Positions 5,983 through 7,275 of a DNA stretch of 7,275 nucleotides are shown here, one piece after another. Made by a program: the position numbers and the translations under genes. Source of the DNA: Thermoflexibacter sp. (GTDB lineage Bacteria > Bacteroidota > Bacteroidia > Cytophagales > Thermoflexibacteraceae); NCBI GenBank assembly GCA_025455345.1, contig JALOMS010000236.1, positions 1 through 7,275 on the forward strand. The letters run 5' to 3'. Positions within the stretch are counted from its first letter, which is position 1. Each line of letters opens with the position of its first letter. Below the pieces are notes generated by a model. It saw only the letters and a program-made list of their open reading frames with translations. It did not search any database and was not told where the DNA came from.

Positions 5983-7275
5983 ATGAAAAAGTCATTATAT
6001 ATTACCATATTTACTTTGATAGCAAGCCTTTCCGCTTGTTCCTTAGAAGAAGTGCCACCCTCTTCCTTAGCACCAAGTAACTTTTACCAATCTGCAAGCG
6101 ATGCAGTTGCGGCAGTAAGTGCAGTTTATGATGTAAGCAATCAGATAGGACCTGATGGGCGCAATTATATTATGATGGGTGATTTAGCCAGTGATGATAT
6201 GAATCCGCTTCCTATTAATGCGGATAGGGTACAGATTTCTAACTTTTTGACAATTCCCACCAATTCTATTATGCAAGAAACTTGGCAAGCTATGTATCAG
6301 GGAATCAATAGAGCAAATGCCGCGATTGATAGAATACCTGCTATTCAAATGAACGAAACTTTAAAGCAGAGATTAATTGCGGAGGCAAAGTTCATGCGTG
6401 GCTTTTACTATTTTTACTTAGTACGCTGGTATGGTGGAGTACCTCTCATGCTAACCGAAACGGCAGGACTTGATGCAGGAAAAGATGTAAGTAGAGCCAC
6501 AGCAGAGCAAGTTTATGAGCAAGTTATCAAAGATTTTAGTGATGCAGAAAAATCTTTGCCCAATAGATTTTCGGGAGCAGATGCGGGCAGAGCTACGGCA
6601 GGAGCGGCAAAAGCAATGCTTCTAAAACTTTACCTTACCCGCAAACAATTTGGATTAGCAAGGGACAAAGGCAGAGAAATCATCACCAATGCAAGTCAAT
6701 ATGGCTACGGACTCTTTGAAAGATATGCGGACGTGTTCACAGTACCTAACAAAAACGGAAGAGAATCTGTTTTTGAAATCCAATACATGGGTGGTGGGGT
6801 AGGTCAAGGCAATGGGTTTATTACTTATTTTGCCATAGAAAACTCACCTGTTACAGGGCGTGGTTTTGGTTCTTTCTTCCCAACTACCGAGTTTTATAAT
6901 AGTTTTGTACCTACTGATAAGCGCAGAGAATTGTTCATAGATTCATACGTAAACGCCGCAGGGCAAACCGTAAGGACGTATCAGCACTTCAACAAATACG
7001 TTGACCCAGGTGCTACGGCTTTTCCACAAGGTTTTAACAACTTTCCTATCATTCGTTATGCAGATGTATTATTAATGTATGCAGAAGCGGCTAACGAAGT
7101 AGGTGGTGCTACTGCTGATATTATTGATTTGGTGAACCCAATTCGCCGTAGGGCTTATGGATTTCCCCTCAATGCGACTTCAACAGTAGATTTCCCTGCT
7201 ACCATGAGCAAAGAAGATTTTAGAAATCGCATTTGGGAAGAACGCCGCTTTGAGTTTTTTGCAGAGGGACAGCGA
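5983..7275 (+). CDS. SusD/RagB-type glycan-binding surface lipoprotein, 3' end cut by window
   Basis: ATG at 5983 opens a frame with no stop to the window end: 431 codons, out of roughly 470-550 usual for the family. The protein caps the SusC barrel and captures oligosaccharide at the cell surface. The signal peptide MKKSLYITIFTLIASLSAC ends in a lipobox with Cys19 as lipidation site. Glu22 and Glu23 just after it fit the acidic signal used in this phylum to send lipoproteins to the surface. The TPR-rich SusD core shows EAKFMRGFYYFYLVRWYGGV with PL (134-155), PIIRYADVLLMYAEA (355-369) and IWEERRFEFFAEGQR (417-431), the classic family blocks. Missing residues would complete the C-terminal part. 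No frameshift is seen. Binding specificity cannot be judged, since the ligand residues vary between SusD proteins. Confidence 0.96.
   Translation, partial: MKKSLYITIFTLIASLSACSLEEVPPSSLAPSNFYQSASDAVAAVSAVYDVSNQIGPDGRNYIMMGDLASDDMNPLPINADRVQISNFLTIPTNSIMQETWQAMYQGINRANAAIDRIPAIQMNETLKQRLIAEAKFMRGFYYFYLVRWYGGVPLMLTETAGLDAGKDVSRATAEQVYEQVIKDFSDAEKSLPNRFSGADAGRATAGAAKAMLLKLYLTRKQFGLARDKGREIITNASQYGYGLFERYADVFTVPNKNGRESVFEIQYMGGGVGQGNGFITYFAIENSPVTGRGFGSFFPTTEFYNSFVPTDKRRELFIDSYVNAAGQTVRTYQHFNKYVDPGATAFPQGFNNFPIIRYADVLLMYAEAANEVGGATADIIDLVNPIRRRAYGFPLNATSTVDFPATMSKEDFRNRIWEERRFEFFAEGQR

Larger units (their letters stand above)
1..7275 (+). other. part of a polysaccharide utilisation locus for a uronate-rich glycan
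   Basis: Five co-directional genes, kduI, DUF4861, GH88, susC and susD, with gaps of 158, 64, 75 and 21 bp. The susCD pair defines a PUL. GH88 plus kduI shows that the glycan yields 4,5-unsaturated uronic acid, so a polysaccharide lyase should be encoded nearby. The enzymes precede susCD here, whereas many PULs begin with susC. The 158-bp structured gap is the likeliest break in transcription or point of mRNA processing; no clear -33/-7 (TTTG/TAnnTTTG) promoter is seen in any gap. Polymer identity is inferred only to the level of a uronate-containing polysaccharide. Confidence 0.85.

Overview
The window (about 40% G+C by eye) reads as a segment of a Bacteroidota chromosome, most like a Cytophagales or Flavobacteriia relative. 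The reasons are a SusC/SusD pair, signal peptides cleaved just before a Gln, A/T-rich leaders with no properly placed Shine-Dalgarno sequence, and a GC-rich palindrome between genes. All five genes lie on the + strand and form part of a polysaccharide utilisation locus (PUL). The set points to uronate-containing polysaccharide cut by polysaccharide lyases (pectin-, ulvan- or glycosaminoglycan-like); the exact polymer cannot be read from the sequence.

Layout: 1-117 is the last 38 codons of kduI, the cytoplasmic isomerase of unsaturated-uronate catabolism. 118-275 is a structured spacer. It holds a four-tract C-run (a G-quadruplex motif on the - strand), a perfect 15-bp inverted repeat, and two 14-bp repeats that differ only at two bases which pair with each other. 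276-1550 encodes an exported DUF4861 protein of unknown function. 1615-2799 encodes an exported GH88 unsaturated glucuronyl hydrolase. 2875-5961 encodes a complete SusC-type TonB-dependent transporter. 5983-7275 encodes the first 431 residues of its SusD-type surface lipoprotein, cut by the window end.

Inferred working: SusD binds oligosaccharides at the surface and SusC imports them. The periplasmic GH88 enzyme removes the non-reducing-end 4,5-unsaturated uronic acid left by a lyase. That sugar rearranges to 5-keto-4-deoxyuronate, which KduI isomerises in the cytoplasm for entry to the KDG pathway. The DUF4861 protein sits between the two uronate genes and is the uncharacterised member of the set. 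The lyase, sulfatases or esterases, KduD and the regulator are not in this window.

This is a recognisable PUL type rather than a wholly new system. The parts most worth a second look are the DUF4861 protein and the structured kduI-DUF4861 spacer.
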